Positions 51,654-63,985 of a DNA stretch of 64,000 nucleotides are shown here, piece by piece. This stretch comes from Sinohyriopsis cumingii. Its lineage: Eukaryota > Mollusca > Bivalvia > Unionida > Unionidae. A model generated the notes under the pieces. That model saw only the letters and a list, made by a program, of their open reading frames with translations. It did not search any database and was not told the origin of the DNA. The stretch covers positions 65,376,982 through 65,440,981 of the forward strand of contig CM068831.1 of assembly GCA_028554795.2 (NCBI GenBank), written 5' to 3'. Each line of letters opens with the position of its first letter. The stretch's first letter is position 1. The position numbers were made by a program, and so were the translations under genes.

Positions 51654-52004
51654 CTTTGAAACAAGCTCTTAATGATACTTACTAAGTAATAATTAATTGA
51701 AACAAAATGTGACACAAATAGTTCAGATTCATTTTATACAACTAAAATGTACCTTTGATATTTTGCAATTTAAGTTTGTTTATTACATCTTTGATATTTT
51801 CAACATTACATTTACAGGATTTACTTAAAGAATTATTGTATTATTTTAAATTAACCCAGTCTTGTATTAATTATGGTGATCAATCTTCTTGTTATTTAGA
51901 AATAACAGTGCTTTCTACATTATATGTGTAATTACAGCAGTATAGAAAACTTAAGGTGAATACTGAATTCATAAAACTGGGGAGATCTGTCCTCAGGATT
52001 TGGA
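51654..52004. other. AT-rich stretch, nothing recognised
   Basis: No supported feature. Confidence 0.4.
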
Positions 52005-52007
52005 GAT

Positions 52008-52722
52008 TATTAACAAGAGTACCAGAGATGGCATGGTATATACCTGCCCCATGTTGTAATAGTCCTGTATACAGATACCTAATGTTTCAATGTAAGAACT
52101 ACTTTTCTTTCAGTTAGTGACCTTAACCTTCGACCTTTAAATCCTCAAAACCAATAGGCTTCTTCATTTATCCAACATGTAAGCAGTCCCAAAAGTGTGG
52201 TTCAGATCAGTTAGTGTGTGGAAACAAATTTCATCTTTCAGTCATTGTGAACTTGACCCTTTACCTTTCGAGCCCAAAATGGATAAACTTTTTGCTTATC
52301 TCAAATGCAAACCTTCCACAACATTTTGTCCGGTTATGTGACATGGAACTCAAGTTACTATGCAGAAATCATTTACCTCTTTCAGTCACAGCAACCTTAT
52401 TCGTTGACTGCAAAATCAACAGGTTTCTTCCTTATCCCAAGTGCAAGCCATCCACAAAAGTTGGCAGATGTACATAGTGGAAATGTGCAGAAAGCATTTT
52501 TCCTTGCAGTCAGCTATCATGACCTTTTAAATTCTTGACCCCAAAATCAGAATGGTTCTCCTTCATCCCAAGAGCAGGTCATTTCCATTGTCTGGTACCT
52601 GTAGCTAATGCACGGCTCATGTTACTCCTTGGAAATAAAACTAGTACCAGACTGACAGACAGACAGACAGACAGATCGATACAATAACATAATATGTTCC
52701 TTTTCACAGTGGGTGTATAAAA
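52008..52722 (+). repeat. TGACCTTTGACC dispersed repeat, copy R5
   Basis: Start TTAACAAGAGTACCAGAGAT then GGCATGGTATATACCTGCCC. Four units follow, spaced about 123-144 bp apart at their CTTTCAGTCA blocks, with GTGACCTTAACCTTCGACC, CAATAGGCTTCTTC, AAGCCATCCACAAAAGTTGG and CAGAAATCATTT. A (GACA)n run is at 52651-52676. The end ATAACATAATATGTTCCTTT then TCACAGTGGGTGTATAAAA closes the element. This is the most complete copy in the window. Confidence 0.82.
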
Positions 52723-55620
52723 TTAATACAATACAAATTAAACTTGCCAATTTAAATGAGAATTTATAATTATGGCATTTTCTTCAACTTTACTAATTGC
52801 CAATAAGGGAAAGCCTAATGTAAGTATACTTGAAACACAGAGTTAAAGGGAGAAAGATAAAAATATAAACATAAGAGGAACTATTAAAGAAAAGTCAAGA
52901 ATGCAAAATGTTTTAAATATCATTGAACTGAATAATTTTAATCTGAAAGAAATAAATCAACTGGACATTGCTTATGATTTGGCCTGTTACCAATTTTTAA
53001 ATTAAATGAATGGAAAAATTTCTATGAATTTTCCAATAATTTTCATCTTCTCTCATTTTGATTAAGAGTAACTGCCTCAAAGGGAAACAATGACATGAAC
53101 ATATGCCCACTACATTTAAAGCTACCATTGTAACATGTTTTATCAGTAACAGTACAAGAGGATTTAATCTAGCCCCTTAAATATCATAGACAGGAAAACA
53201 TCAAACCCATGAAACTGGACTATTGAAGATATCACACATCTCTCTCATACATCAAATAAATTAAGTCACAACACTCAGGGCGTTTTGCAAAGGAGAATTT
53301 ACCAAGGACTCACTGCCTCACCACTGTTCTGATAAGGTTGATAAAAACAACCAATATCATGTCTTTTAACTGATACAAGGAAAATTTATGTCCCTTATTT
53401 TCTGTCCTGGTTTTCATTTCACTAAAGCACACAAGACTAGCTTCTGTTATTTGAAATCTCTTGCTAATCCTAGTTCACTGATATGAACCAATATATCTGC
53501 CAATAATGAATATATCTTGTATAAAACACTTTTTTTCAAAGGGAGAAAACACCTGGCATCTCCTAGTTTCAATGCAGATTCTTTAATTCCACAAAGTTAG
53601 ATTTCTAATGCATAAAAGAAAAATTAATGGGCAATAGGCTGAAAAATTAAAATACCACGCAAATCACACATGTTAAGATGCTCAACAAATCATGAAACTA
53701 TGAGAAGACCAGATTTTATATTCACATGCTATCCCCCACCAGTCCCCACTGGCCCTTGCTATTTTATTGTTTTATTTCCTGTTATCTCTAAGCAAGCACT
53801 GTAATTTAAGGTTTCAGGAAATATGAAAAGCAGCACAAATCAAAATGGTGAAATTTAATTTATTGTCAATAAGTGATACCTGAATATGAATATGAATTTA
53901 GGATCAAAAGTTCATAAGTTTTCTTATAAATGTGTGACCTCTCCTGTTGTTGTGTGCGTTTCTTGTTTGGTCCTGTATTCTTTTCAGACATCAAAAAAAA
54001 TTAGTGCAACTGAAGATTCCGTACATGTATCTACAGATGGAGAGAAGTAGAATACAGGTATGTCCAACAGGATAAAATGTGCAAATACAAAACTCGGTTA
54101 GTGCATCACTGCAGCTTTCAAGTGATTAAGCTGGAATGGTAAAAATCTATGACATCATTAACATCTTTGATTGCATACACATTTAATCTTACATGCTTTC
54201 TCAGGCATTTGATACAGCTGTTCAGTCTATATTTCTATATCACACACCCAGATTCAAATTACTTAGGTGTCTTCTTTGATGTCAGCATTCAAATAGTTTT
54301 AGACACAGTGAATCAAACTTTCATAAACTCTGATTCGCTTTGAATTTCATTTATACAGTATTGATAAAAATATTTAGGAAGTATAAAAGAGGGGGAAAGA
54401 ACATGTTTGATACTGCTTATGAATAAGTCTTGGCCTGACAGCCTCATCGTAACACTATGCTATTCTTAACAAAAATCTTCTTTCTAAAACAGAAAAAACA
54501 GAAACAAGTTGTTTACACTTGGAATTCTGCATTATTTTAAAGCAACTTTCCACTTGGAATTGTACCAATATACAACCACCCCAACAAAAGTCATTCATGC
54601 AGCTTGTTCCATGTCATTTCCATCATTTGTTAGGTTGTATGGATCAGTAAGTGACTCAGGGATAAGCCAGCCCAGGTCTCCAGGTCACATTTTTCTAAAT
54701 TCAAGTCATTTAATTGGGTACTGGGTCTAAAATTTATTGAGAACAATGCGGAGATTTTAAAATCACACATATATAGGGATAATGGTGTGTCAATATTACA
54801 AATTTGATACTACATTTTAGTGTACTCTGATGCACACAAATCAGCCATATGCTAATAACATACTGCACTGAAATAATAATTAAATAATATACAGCATTTG
54901 GAAGTCATGATCAAACACTGAGTCAAGTTATATTTTTGTAATGATACTAACAAGCTTATCATGATGATTGCACAGACAGACAAACATACAACCAAACCAA
55001 TATGCCCCAGTCCCCACCTTGCAAAGAAGTGTAAAAGTTATATTGTATATGCAACTTAGTAATGTGCATTAGGACCAATGCTTTGATACCTGGTTATACA
55101 ATGTCTTCAGATCTTTCCTGTGGGTGTCATGTGTAATCTAAATGAACAAAGTAATTTTAAACTACTGGTATTATAGTCAACCTGCTCCTGTTAAGATTGA
55201 CTGTAAATGAGAGAAAAATTGAACATACTTTAGACACTCAAAATCTCCAAATAATAATGGTTTAGATTTCTTCTATCATAAACACCTTTTCAAACAGCAG
55301 GGATCCTCAACAAATATTGCTGAATAGTCAATAATAGAGATCAAAAGAGCCTTTACAGTATCAAGTAATTCATATTTACAAAGTCAAATTGTTTAACAAA
55401 TCTGTTGACTAGAATATCCTTGAAGAGTGGCAAATGAGTTCAAGATGATTTCTGAAATGGCCTTTTTGTCGCCATCTCATTAAAACAAGTATCAGACATA
55501 AAAAGACATAATAACAATGATCTTTTTGTGTGTTGTGCTTGAGATACACAAGTTCCTGATTCAGCTCTACACTGACTGGGTCAAACAGGTGGTTTAATAC
55601 ATTCAATCTTGTGCCATTAA
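52723..55620. other. Long non-repetitive AT-rich stretch
   Basis: No repeat copies and no coding frame with a family motif; the longest frames are 64-73 codons. The part at 52980-53830 has a more complex texture. No RNA gene seen. Confidence 0.35.
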
Positions 55621-55633
55621 ATTGGCACCAGTG

Positions 55634-55643
55634 TTTGTGTGTG

Positions 55644-55717
<74 letters not shown>

Positions 55718-55741
55718 GAGAGAGAGACAGAGATAGAGAGA
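55634..55741. repeat. Compound microsatellite (TG)n(TA)n(GA)n, TA tract 5
   Basis: TG units to 55649, about 32 TA units to 55714, then GA-rich to 55741. Confidence 0.96.
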
Positions 55742-55825
55742 AGAATCTGTCTTGAGAGACAACCCGTCTTGAAAGACCAGGTCCTCCATGCACAGATTTA
55801 TTGATTGGTCTTCCAAGGCAGTTTC

Positions 55826-55826
<1 letters not shown>

Positions 55827-55886
<60 letters not shown>

Positions 55887-55904
55887 TATAGATATATATA
55901 TATA
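55827..55904. repeat. Long (TA)n tract 6
   Basis: About 28 TA units, then TATAGATATAGATA and more TA. The 189-codon minus-strand frame over 55409-55978 reads through both TA tracts and is an artefact. Confidence 0.96.
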
Positions 55905-56232
55905 GTTATTAATTTATGATGTAAACAAATATAACAATACAAGGTAGCTTTGGTATTGTATATAATACGTTTTGCCACACAAAAATGAAATTCAGATCAA
56001 TATGATTTTATGGGTCACTCAGACTTAAGTATGCAGTAAAACCCTGATTTGATTTACATATCTTATACGAGCAACTACTTGCCATTTCTAACAATGGATC
56101 ATCCTATAAGGATTGATTTTATGATACAAATGCACTATTGCACCGGCTGAACTGGGCCAGAGGCCACAAAATATGTACATGAATGGCTGCATCACAAAAC
56201 CAAACAGAATCACACCTAACCTTTACTTTTAG
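55905..56232. other. AT-rich stretch, nothing recognised
   Basis: No supported feature. Confidence 0.4.
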
Positions 56233-56361
56233 CCACAATAACAAAGCCTGCTGGTGGAGTGCAGATTATTGTGAACCCAGATGAAAATAAAAAGTTTGTC
56301 TCCTTATCAGTTGCCTTAAACCAACATGTAGCATTCTTTGCTACTTACCGTATACCAGACT
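56233..56361 (+). other. Weak terminal-exon-like stretch
   Basis: After an acceptor-like CCTTTACTTTTAG about 42 codons are open (including PAGGVQIIVNPDENKKFVSL), then a stop, and AATAAA follows within a few bases at 56362-56368. Acceptor, open frame, stop and polyadenylation-type hexamer in order are suggestive, but each is common in AT-rich DNA. The family is unknown. Confidence 0.15.
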
Positions 56362-56369
56362 AAATAAAG

Positions 56370-57010
56370 TTCATACATCGGTAATTTCCAATGTACCATC
56401 AGAACATCCTCTGCCTTTTTTGTTGGAAAAGAAGCCTTGGATGTAATTTAAGTCCTTTGAAAACTATATCCTGAACTACATTTGTTCACGTGATATAATA
56501 CTGCAGTGGAGCAAGACAAAGTCACGATCAGGACATTGTCAGTCTATTCTGTCATAAGTGGTGCACTCCAAGTAATAGCCAAAATGATATGTATTCGTAC
56601 AACTACTTCCAATGTTATTTTATGCTATATGCATCCCATTATGATCAGCCACACATTCTTTAAAGGAAGTTGTTTGAGAGATGGTACAAATTAAAGCTTT
56701 CACTGCACAATGTTGCGAATATACTTTTGAATGTCTATAGGGTTATATGTATTCCAGGTTTTTTTAAGAAATTACTAGCGTTTTTGAGATGAGTTAATTC
56801 TATAGTAATTGTAAAGGTACCCCTACATAAGTTATTAAAACCCAAACACCATGCTGAAAGTACCATCATCATAGATCATACTGTTGGCCTGCTGCAGCAT
56901 GTCAGTTACATCTTTCTGTTGAACAAGTCAATCCATGCTATGTTGTGGGTGAATTTAGCCTTTGACTTATCTCTAAATAAATTTATTCTGTTTTTGGATG
57001 AGTTAATTCT
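56370..57010. other. Non-repetitive stretch, nothing recognised
   Basis: No supported feature. Confidence 0.4.
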
Positions 57011-57021
57011 GAATTTTGATT

Positions 57022-57133
57022 TAATTGGTACATATATTTTCTATAATGACCAAAGGCCTAATTGGTACATATATGTTCTATAATGACCAAAGGCCTAATT
57101 TGTACATATATGTTCTATAACGACCAAAGGCCT
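57022..57133. repeat. 37-bp tandem repeat, three copies
   Basis: CTAATTGGTACATATATGTT followed by CTATAATGACCAAAGGC, three consecutive copies with two or three changes. The AAGGCCTAATT joint contains AGGCCT. Confidence 0.93.
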
Positions 57134-57384
57134 AATCAAAACAGCTACAGGTGTTAACATCTCCATCATGGACATTTTAACAATTTTACAAAAATAACTG
57201 TTAATGTTTATTGATGTATATATATTTATTGCTAGCAACAATTATTTCAAAATGAATGCATAAAAAACTTTAACAATAACTATGAATAAATAATATAAAG
57301 GCATTCTAGATACCTTTCCTTCTTAATCCCAGTTGAATTTTTATGTTTTATTGATGAAATAATTTATATATTTTTTCATTCCAA

Positions 57385-57432
57385 TATTTTCACATATGAA
57401 AATATATCCCTTTATTTCATATGTGAAAAATA
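57385..57432. repeat. Inverted repeat able to form a hairpin
   Basis: TATTTTCACATATGAAA at 57385-57401 and TTTCATATGTGAAAAATA at 57415-57432 are complementary apart from one extra A. A third TATTTTCACATG arm follows near 57453. Confidence 0.8.
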
Positions 57433-57479
57433 TGTGAATATTATATCCTTATATTTTCACATGTAAGAATATATGATTT

Positions 57480-58484
57480 CCCATCATGCCATGCAATGCT
57501 TGATTGTGTGTGCCTACAAAGGTTGTACCTGCAACAACAAAAAAAGAGTACTTTGTGAGCTAGAACAAATAAATAGAAACTGCCTTACACTTCAGACATG
57601 GAAACAAATCTCTGATAAAGAAATCTAAACAGATGCCAATCGAGCCTCTCTTAAGTTATTTCCCCTTACTTCCTTGACAACAACGAAAAACCTACTGTGA
57701 TACATTGCTGAATTGGACTTGCCTTGTTTTCATATAGGGTCAAATAGTTATCAAAATGACAAAAACATAATGACAAATTAGGTATATCCAATCCTACCAC
57801 TTTCTTGAGTCACGTACGTTTCTAAGATCAGCCTATGAAAGTGAGGTGAATTTACAAAAAGGGGTTGGGGTGCATGTTGTTCCAGAAGGTCTAATCTTCC
57901 AAACGTCGATTCTGGAGCAAGTCTGCTACGTAATAAAAGGAAACTTTTCTTTTCCTCTGTTAATACCAGTTGTCTTTCATTGTGTGGTACTAAAAACTAT
58001 ATATTTTAACTTGTGGCTTTGCCACTTATTAAATTATCAAGTTTTTGGTACAACACAATGAAATACATCTGGTATTAAGGCAGGGAAGGAAAAAAAATCC
58101 TCTGTTTTGCACAAACCTGTTATGACAGACCACCTGTCATGAGAGACCACTTCTGTTGGCAGAAGAGGTGGTCATTCAAGACAAGTTTGACTTCATCTGG
58201 AGTTTTCTGTATATCTGCACACAAACAACTGAAAACAGCATAGACAAAAGCTGTTATTACATATATGTCAACTGGTAATATTCTACAGCGTCCACTTGAA
58301 ATCTTAACAAACAATATAATCACTGTAATTTTTGCGCATTACTGGACAGCTGGTACACTTCAAAAAATCATACCTGAAGTTGTCCAAAACTAAATTAGTA
58401 TATCTGACAATTGGTTTATCAAAAATAAAGTTAATGGCAATGAGACTATAAAGGCAAAATTAGTTCATTTACTATATGTACTCA
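57480..58484. other. Non-repetitive stretch, nothing firm
   Basis: A small AGACCACCTGTCATGAGAGA then CCACTTCTGTTGGCAGAAGA motif is near 58127-58167. No credible coding frame. Confidence 0.4.
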
Positions 58485-59035
58485 CTAATAGTCATTTCCA
58501 ACTGCAAGTTGCAGAGACCCAGATCTGCCATCACATAATGTGCCTGCAGATTTGGATTTGTGCAGTTTGTTAGGAGTAATTATTAGAACAAATAATACAC
58601 AATGATCTGCATTATGCAATGGTAGATCAGTCTATGTTGTCTGTATTTGACTAATAAGTGAGTAACAATGGTAGATCAGAGTCTATGTTGTCCGCATTTG
58701 ACTAATAAGTAACAATGGTAGATCAGAGTCTATGTTGTTGTTGTTGTTGTTGTTGTGGGGTTTAACGCCATTTTTCAGCACACGATAGGCTATACATGGC
58801 GGCCAGTATTAATGGTGGAGGAAGAACCCAGGAAAACCTCGGAAAGAACCACCGACCCACGAGAAGCTACTGGCAAGCTTTCTCACATACCCACAATGGC
58901 TGAATCTTAGACTCGAACCGCCGCAGACAGAGGTGAGATGGCAGTGATCCGTAACGAAGAGCGCTTTAGACCACTCGGCCACTCGGGGCCCCCAGAGTCT
59001 ATGTTGTCTGTATTTGACTAATAAGTGAGTAACGA
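58485..59035. mobile_element. Foldback family copy G, tandem right end, interrupted by a SINE
   Basis: Left end TGTACTCACTAATAGTCATT then CCAACTGCAAGTTGCAGAGA. The right end TTGACTAATAAGTGAGTAAC is its inverse. The right terminal segment (GGTAGATCAGAGTCTATGTT, GTCTGTATTTGACTAATAAG) is present three times in a row between 58620 and 59035. SINE A copy 3 lies inside the third. Confidence 0.78.
58739..58992 (-). mobile_element. tRNA-derived SINE, family A, full-length copy 3
   Basis: On minus: GGGGGCCCCGAGTGGCCGAG then TGGTCTAAAGCGC, a damaged B-box CGGTTCGAGTC, a body matching copy 1 almost base for base, then GGCGTTAAACCCC and (AAC)n. An exact 15-bp target duplication CAGAGTCTATGTTGT lies at 58724-58738 and 58993-59007, within foldback copy G. 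Confidence 0.93.
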
Positions 59036-59324
59036 TGGTAGATCAAATTCCCTGGTTTGACACTGCAGCAGTGTCTCGCATCACTGTCCTACTGATACAA
59101 ATAAACTCAGCTTTATTTCTAAATTCTCAAAATTTTAATGCACTGTAAAAAAAATCTAATTACAGTAGTATGATAATTACTTTGAAGGTGTAAAATCTGT
59201 CAATCTATATCAAAGAAGGGTGTGAAATGTTTCTTTTTTCTGCCATTATACTTTTTCAGTGTTCAATTTAGAATGCACCATTGACCTATAGTTTTCATCT
59301 TTTGCACAAGAAAATGTGTAAATT
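59036..59324. other. AT-rich spacer
   Basis: No supported feature. Confidence 0.4.
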
Positions 59325-59622
59325 TATAGCATGCACAGTACATAAAAACTGTTAAAAGTTAGAGCATGCAGGGCACATAAAAAACATAAATGTACAGCAT
59401 GCAGGGCACATACAAATTAATAAATTTACAGCATGCAGGGTACACAAAAAGCATATGAATTTACAGCATGCAGGGCACATAAAATTTCCTAAATTTACAG
59501 CATGCATGGCACATAAAAATTTATAAATTTACAGCATGCAGGGTACATAACAAATTTGTTAATTTACAGCATGCAGAGCACATGAAAAATTTATAAATTT
59601 ACAGCATACAGGGCACATAAAA
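59325..59622. repeat. 34-bp minisatellite, about nine copies
   Basis: Unit TAAATTTACAGCATGCAGGG followed by CACATAAAAATT, spacing 33-36 bp. The core GCATGC palindrome is kept in most units. Confidence 0.92.
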
Positions 59623-60095
59623 ATTCATATCAGAAAATAAATATAAAAGATCACTGTGGTTGATTTTAGAAGTACTAAATCAAGCACACCCAAAATAGCT
59701 TACTGAACAAAGCGGGCTTTTCTTGCAAAAGACCGAGATGATCAATGTCATTGGTTGACATAAATGTCTTACTGACTCTGATTAACTTGGGTACCATTTG
59801 TGAGCTCATGGTCAATGATCACAGAAACATTATGAGAAGATGAAATCTTCAGCAAAATCACCAATGCATTTATTTCCAAAGCAGTGAATCTGAAAGAAAA
59901 ATATGTAGACTCAAAGTGTCCATAATAAATTTCTGAAAGGGGGAAGTTTACTGAAGCCCAAGGAATTAAATACACAGTGGCAGGGGAGGATGGCAATGAA
60001 ATGTTTTTGAACTCTCCCAACATGAAATTAGTGAAAATTACTATCATGCTAGAATAAATTTTCCGATCAAAAGAATACTGCCAATTTTGTTCAGT
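59623..60095. other. Non-repetitive stretch, nothing recognised
   Basis: A 92-codon minus-strand frame at 59769-60047 shows no family motif. Confidence 0.4.
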
Positions 60096-60172
60096 GAAAG
60101 TCTACAATTTCTACCAAATGTTTGTCTTCTATTGAAAGTCTATACTTTCTACCAAAAAGTCTGTTTTCTATT
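60096..60172. repeat. Short duplication of about 40 bp
   Basis: GAAAGTCTACAATTTCTACC and GAAAGTCTATACTTTCTACC lie about 40 bp apart, each followed by a GTCTTCTATT or GTTTTCTATT block. Confidence 0.75.
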
Positions 60173-60309
60173 TATTTTCGACATGCTCACAAAAGTGGTT
60201 CACTCTTACTTTTCATTACAGATAAATGCTTACCAAGAGTGTTAGCAGACTGGTCTCAGTTTGTAATTACTTACATCTGATGTCAAAAGGGTCACAGAAT
60301 AAGTTGCAG

Positions 60310-60418
60310 AAACACCTTTCACATGACCAAACTTAGGTCATCATCTTTTATATTTCTACAACATCCTTTCACATGATCAAACTTAGGTCATTCACGTCAC
60401 CTTTTATATTTGTACAAT
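60310..60418. repeat. Short duplication of about 57 bp
   Basis: CCTTTCACATGACCAAACTT then AGGTCA, and CCTTTCACATGATCAAACTT then AGGTCA, are each followed by a CTTTTATATTTNTACAA block. Confidence 0.85.
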
Positions 60419-62094
60419 AAATGGTTAAGTAAGAGTCTATTCTAGGCAAATACAAACATTTAGCGCTTGCCTGACTGGGCAAATATAAACATTTCATGAT
60501 CACAAGAGATTCTTCAACCCCTGTATGGATGATGTATTTGTGGCATTTTTTGCTGTTGTTGTTCTTTTAACTAACACCCCTTTTTTAAGTAGATTCCCAA
60601 TTATTTCTACTTACAGAATAAAGACTGCTTTTTGCTTGAATTTTTATTTATATACCATATTTTCATGCCAAGGTAAATTAATGAAAATCAAACCCAGTTT
60701 AATTGAAAAGGAAAGCACGTGTAGTAACAATACTAAGTTGATGCAGAAAGATCTTTTTCAAAGTTGAGAACTACTATACTAGATCAACATGAAAGTCTGA
60801 ACAAAAGTTCCATCCAGTTTCTTAGTGCAAAGATGAACACTGACACTCACATCACCTTCAATTCCCCTACAAACTACTGAGAACAGGAACGTCTTCATCT
60901 TAAGTGAAAATTCCAAGGCAGAAACGTGATGCATTTTTCATTTAATGTCTGTCTGTCTGTTATTATGTGAATTTGAGCACACATGTTTGAGTGTGCTGAA
61001 GTTATATGACAATGCTGGTTGAAACAACTCTTTTTGGTTTGAATGTGTATCTGACATATAAAAAATCTTTGAATATTTGTTCATTTTTTTAAATTTCCAG
61101 TCATTTTCTTTAGGCTTATATGAGTAAATGACTTGTTCTCTCTTGACCCCACCCCACCCACTATCTGGAAAATTGGCAAGTGTGCAGTACTCCTTAGTTT
61201 AAAACTGTATGAAATATCAATGCGTTTATATTTGTTTCCATTTCTCTTCATTAAAAAAATACATTCTTTAATCCAAAATGTATTGACAGGATGGACAGCG
61301 GTAAAGTGTTGGGTCCTTTGAATTCTTGGCTAACTCTAATTAACCTGAAAACCTTTCCACTCTGACAATTTCAGTAGCACTAAACTCAGGGTCTTTACCC
61401 TCCAGATAGCCTATTAGTGTTACTTGTGTAAAGTTTACACTGAGATGCTATCTTTCAGCTGAGAGACAGTCATGTCAACTTACATTTAAACCCTGGTGAA
61501 CTTGAGCAGAAAATTAGAGGGCTTTTAGTGAGCAAAAGCTAAATTTATCATTGAAGTATGGGCCATTATAAATATAAGAGCTGTGTAGGGTCAGATAAAA
61601 TTACAGAAATCTTAATGTTAATAGAAACTTGTAAGAATGAGTCAATCAGGAGTACACTCCACTGAACAGAAACCACTGATGAAGCATTAGAATTTATTTT
61701 CAGGGATATTAAAGTGTGCTCTTTTCCAAATAAGATAAATTGCTGTCAGGGAAAATCAGTTAATTATATTGGGTCAAATTTCAAAACTAGTAACAAGATG
61801 AAAGAAGTCACAATGACCAATTATCATGTTATACATTTAATTACGATAAGGGCAGGAAATTAGTTACTGTCTAGGAACTGCCAACAAAGGTCTAAAATTT
61901 GACCTATAATTAACTTACCCTGAATTCACTATATTTGTATGGGTACCAACTTTTATGGATGCCCACTTCAAAACTATAAATATAAAGACTCAACAACTAT
62001 GAATCTGTGTGGCGACAATGGCACTCCTTCTAAAAACCATAGAAGTTGGTATAAGTACTCACAGAAATTAATTTACAGTACATTATTTTCATTA
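60419..62094. other. Non-repetitive stretch; 61430-61930 has complex texture
   Basis: No coding frame with a family motif and no RNA gene. The 61430-61930 part is free of repeats and could be conserved non-coding DNA, a guess from texture only. Confidence 0.3.
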
Positions 62095-63690
62095 TTGTAT
62101 CATAACATCATTGTATCACACATCACTGTTATCATACATCATCACTGTATAACAAACACATCAATATAGAATAATACAAATAGTATCAAAAATCATTGAA
62201 ATATATACATCACTGTAGTGTACTTGTAACCTGTATCATTTAGTATCAGAAATAATCGTAAAATAATGTATCATCATAGTTTTATGCCTGCATTAATTTT
62301 AGTATCATCAATCATTTTAATATTATTTCTCTTCACAGTATCATACCTGTATTATAATAAATCATTTAAATATTACATCTCATCACAGCATCATTACTGT
62401 AGTATCATAAATCATTTAAATATTACATCTCATCACAGTTTCATTACTGTAGTGTCATAAATCATTTTAATATTGCATCTCATCACAACATCATTACTGT
62501 AGTATCATAAATCATTTAAATATTACATCTCATCACAGTATCATTACTGTATTATCATAAATCATTTTAATATTACATCTAATCACAGCATCATTACTGT
62601 ATTATCATAAATCATTTTAATATTACATCTCATCACAGTATCATTACTGTCATATCATAAATCATTTTAATATTACATCTCATCACAGTATCATTACTGT
62701 CATATCATAAATCATTTTAATATTACATCTCATCTCAGTATCATTACTGTCGTATCATAAATCATTTTAATATTTCTCATCTCAGTATCATTACTGTCGT
62801 ATCATAAATCATTTTAATATTTCTCATCACAGTTTCATTACTGTAGTATCATAAATCATTTTAATATTACATCTAATCACAGCATCATTACTGTAGCATC
62901 ATAAATCATTTTAATATTACATCTCATCTCAGTATCATTACTGTAGTATCATAAATCATTTCAATATTACATCTCATCTCAGTATCATTACTGTAGCATC
63001 ATAAATCATTGTAATATTACATCTCATCACAGTATCATTACTGTAGTATCATAAATCATTTCAATATTACATCTCATCTCAGTATCATTACTGTAGTACT
63101 GTAGTATCATAAATCATTGTAATATTACATCTCATCACAGTATCATTACTGTCGTATCATAAATCATTTTAATATTTCTAATCACAGCATCATTACTGTC
63201 ATATCATAAATCATTTTAATATTACATCTCATCACAGTATCATTACTGTCATATCATAAATCATTTCAATATTACATCTCATCTCAGTATCATTACTGTC
63301 GTATCATAAATCATTTTATTATTTCTCATCAAAGTTTCATTACTGTAGTATCATAAATCATTTTAATATTACGTCTCATCACAGTATCATTACTGTAGTA
63401 TCATAAAATCATGTTAATATTACATCCCATTGTAGTATCATTACTGTGGTATCATAAATCATTTTAATATTACATCTAATCACAGTATCATTACTGTAGT
63501 ATCATAAATCATTGTAATATTACATCTCATCACAGTATCATTACTGTCGTATCATAAATCATTCTAATATTACATCTCATCACAGTATCATTACTGTAGT
63601 ATCATAAATCATTCTAATATTACATCTCATCACAGTATCATACTCATATCACTGTTGCATCATAAATCATACCCTAATATTCTCAGCATT
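62095..63690 (+). repeat. 50-bp minisatellite, about 28-30 copies
   Basis: Unit ATCATAAATCATTTTAATAT, TACATCTCATCACAGTATCA, TTACTGTAGT. Every unit can form the small hairpin ACAGTA-TCAT-TACTGT. Some units carry a deletion (ATATTTCTCATC) and others a TCTCAGTATC change that weakens the stem. The first few hundred bases are more decayed. Confidence 0.95.
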
Positions 63691-63714
63691 GTTGTATCAT
63701 ACATATTGTATATA

Positions 63715-63818
63715 TAATTGCTTATAAGAGTCAAACTGCAAACTGCACAGACCCAGATCTGCTATCACATAATGTGCCGGCACATCTGTGTCTATGCAGT
63801 TTGTTCAGAAAAAACAGT
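63715..63818. mobile_element. Foldback family copy H, single hairpin module
   Basis: TTGCTTATAAGAGTCAAACT then GCAAACTGCACAGACCCAGA pairs with ATCTGTGTCTATGCAGTTTG; the loop contains the palindrome ATGTGCCGGCACAT. It leads directly into repeat S copy 2. Confidence 0.72.
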
Positions 63819-63823
63819 ATATA

Positions 63824-63985
63824 AAGGTTGTTATGGTTGGGGTGGCATGCTCCCAATATTTTATTTAAACTATTATAGAAGTTCCACCCAGGCTCAGTTT
63901 TGGCTGGAAGTTAAATTAGTGAAAGATACATGTGAAGCTCCAAGCCCCTCAGTTAGCAATGCCAATGGTTAGATGGTTAAATATA
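63824..63985 (+). repeat. Dispersed repeat S, copy 2
   Basis: Matches 47601-47756 in order: GTTATGGTTGGGGTGGCATG, CTCCCAATATTTTATTTAAA, GAAGTTAAATTAGTGAAAGA, GAAGCTCCAAGCCCCTCAGT. Cut by the window end soon after. Confidence 0.8.

Noticed and set aside
55409-55978. 189-codon minus-strand frame
   Set aside because: Mostly two (TA)n tracts read as Y-I-Y-I, with no other protein feature.
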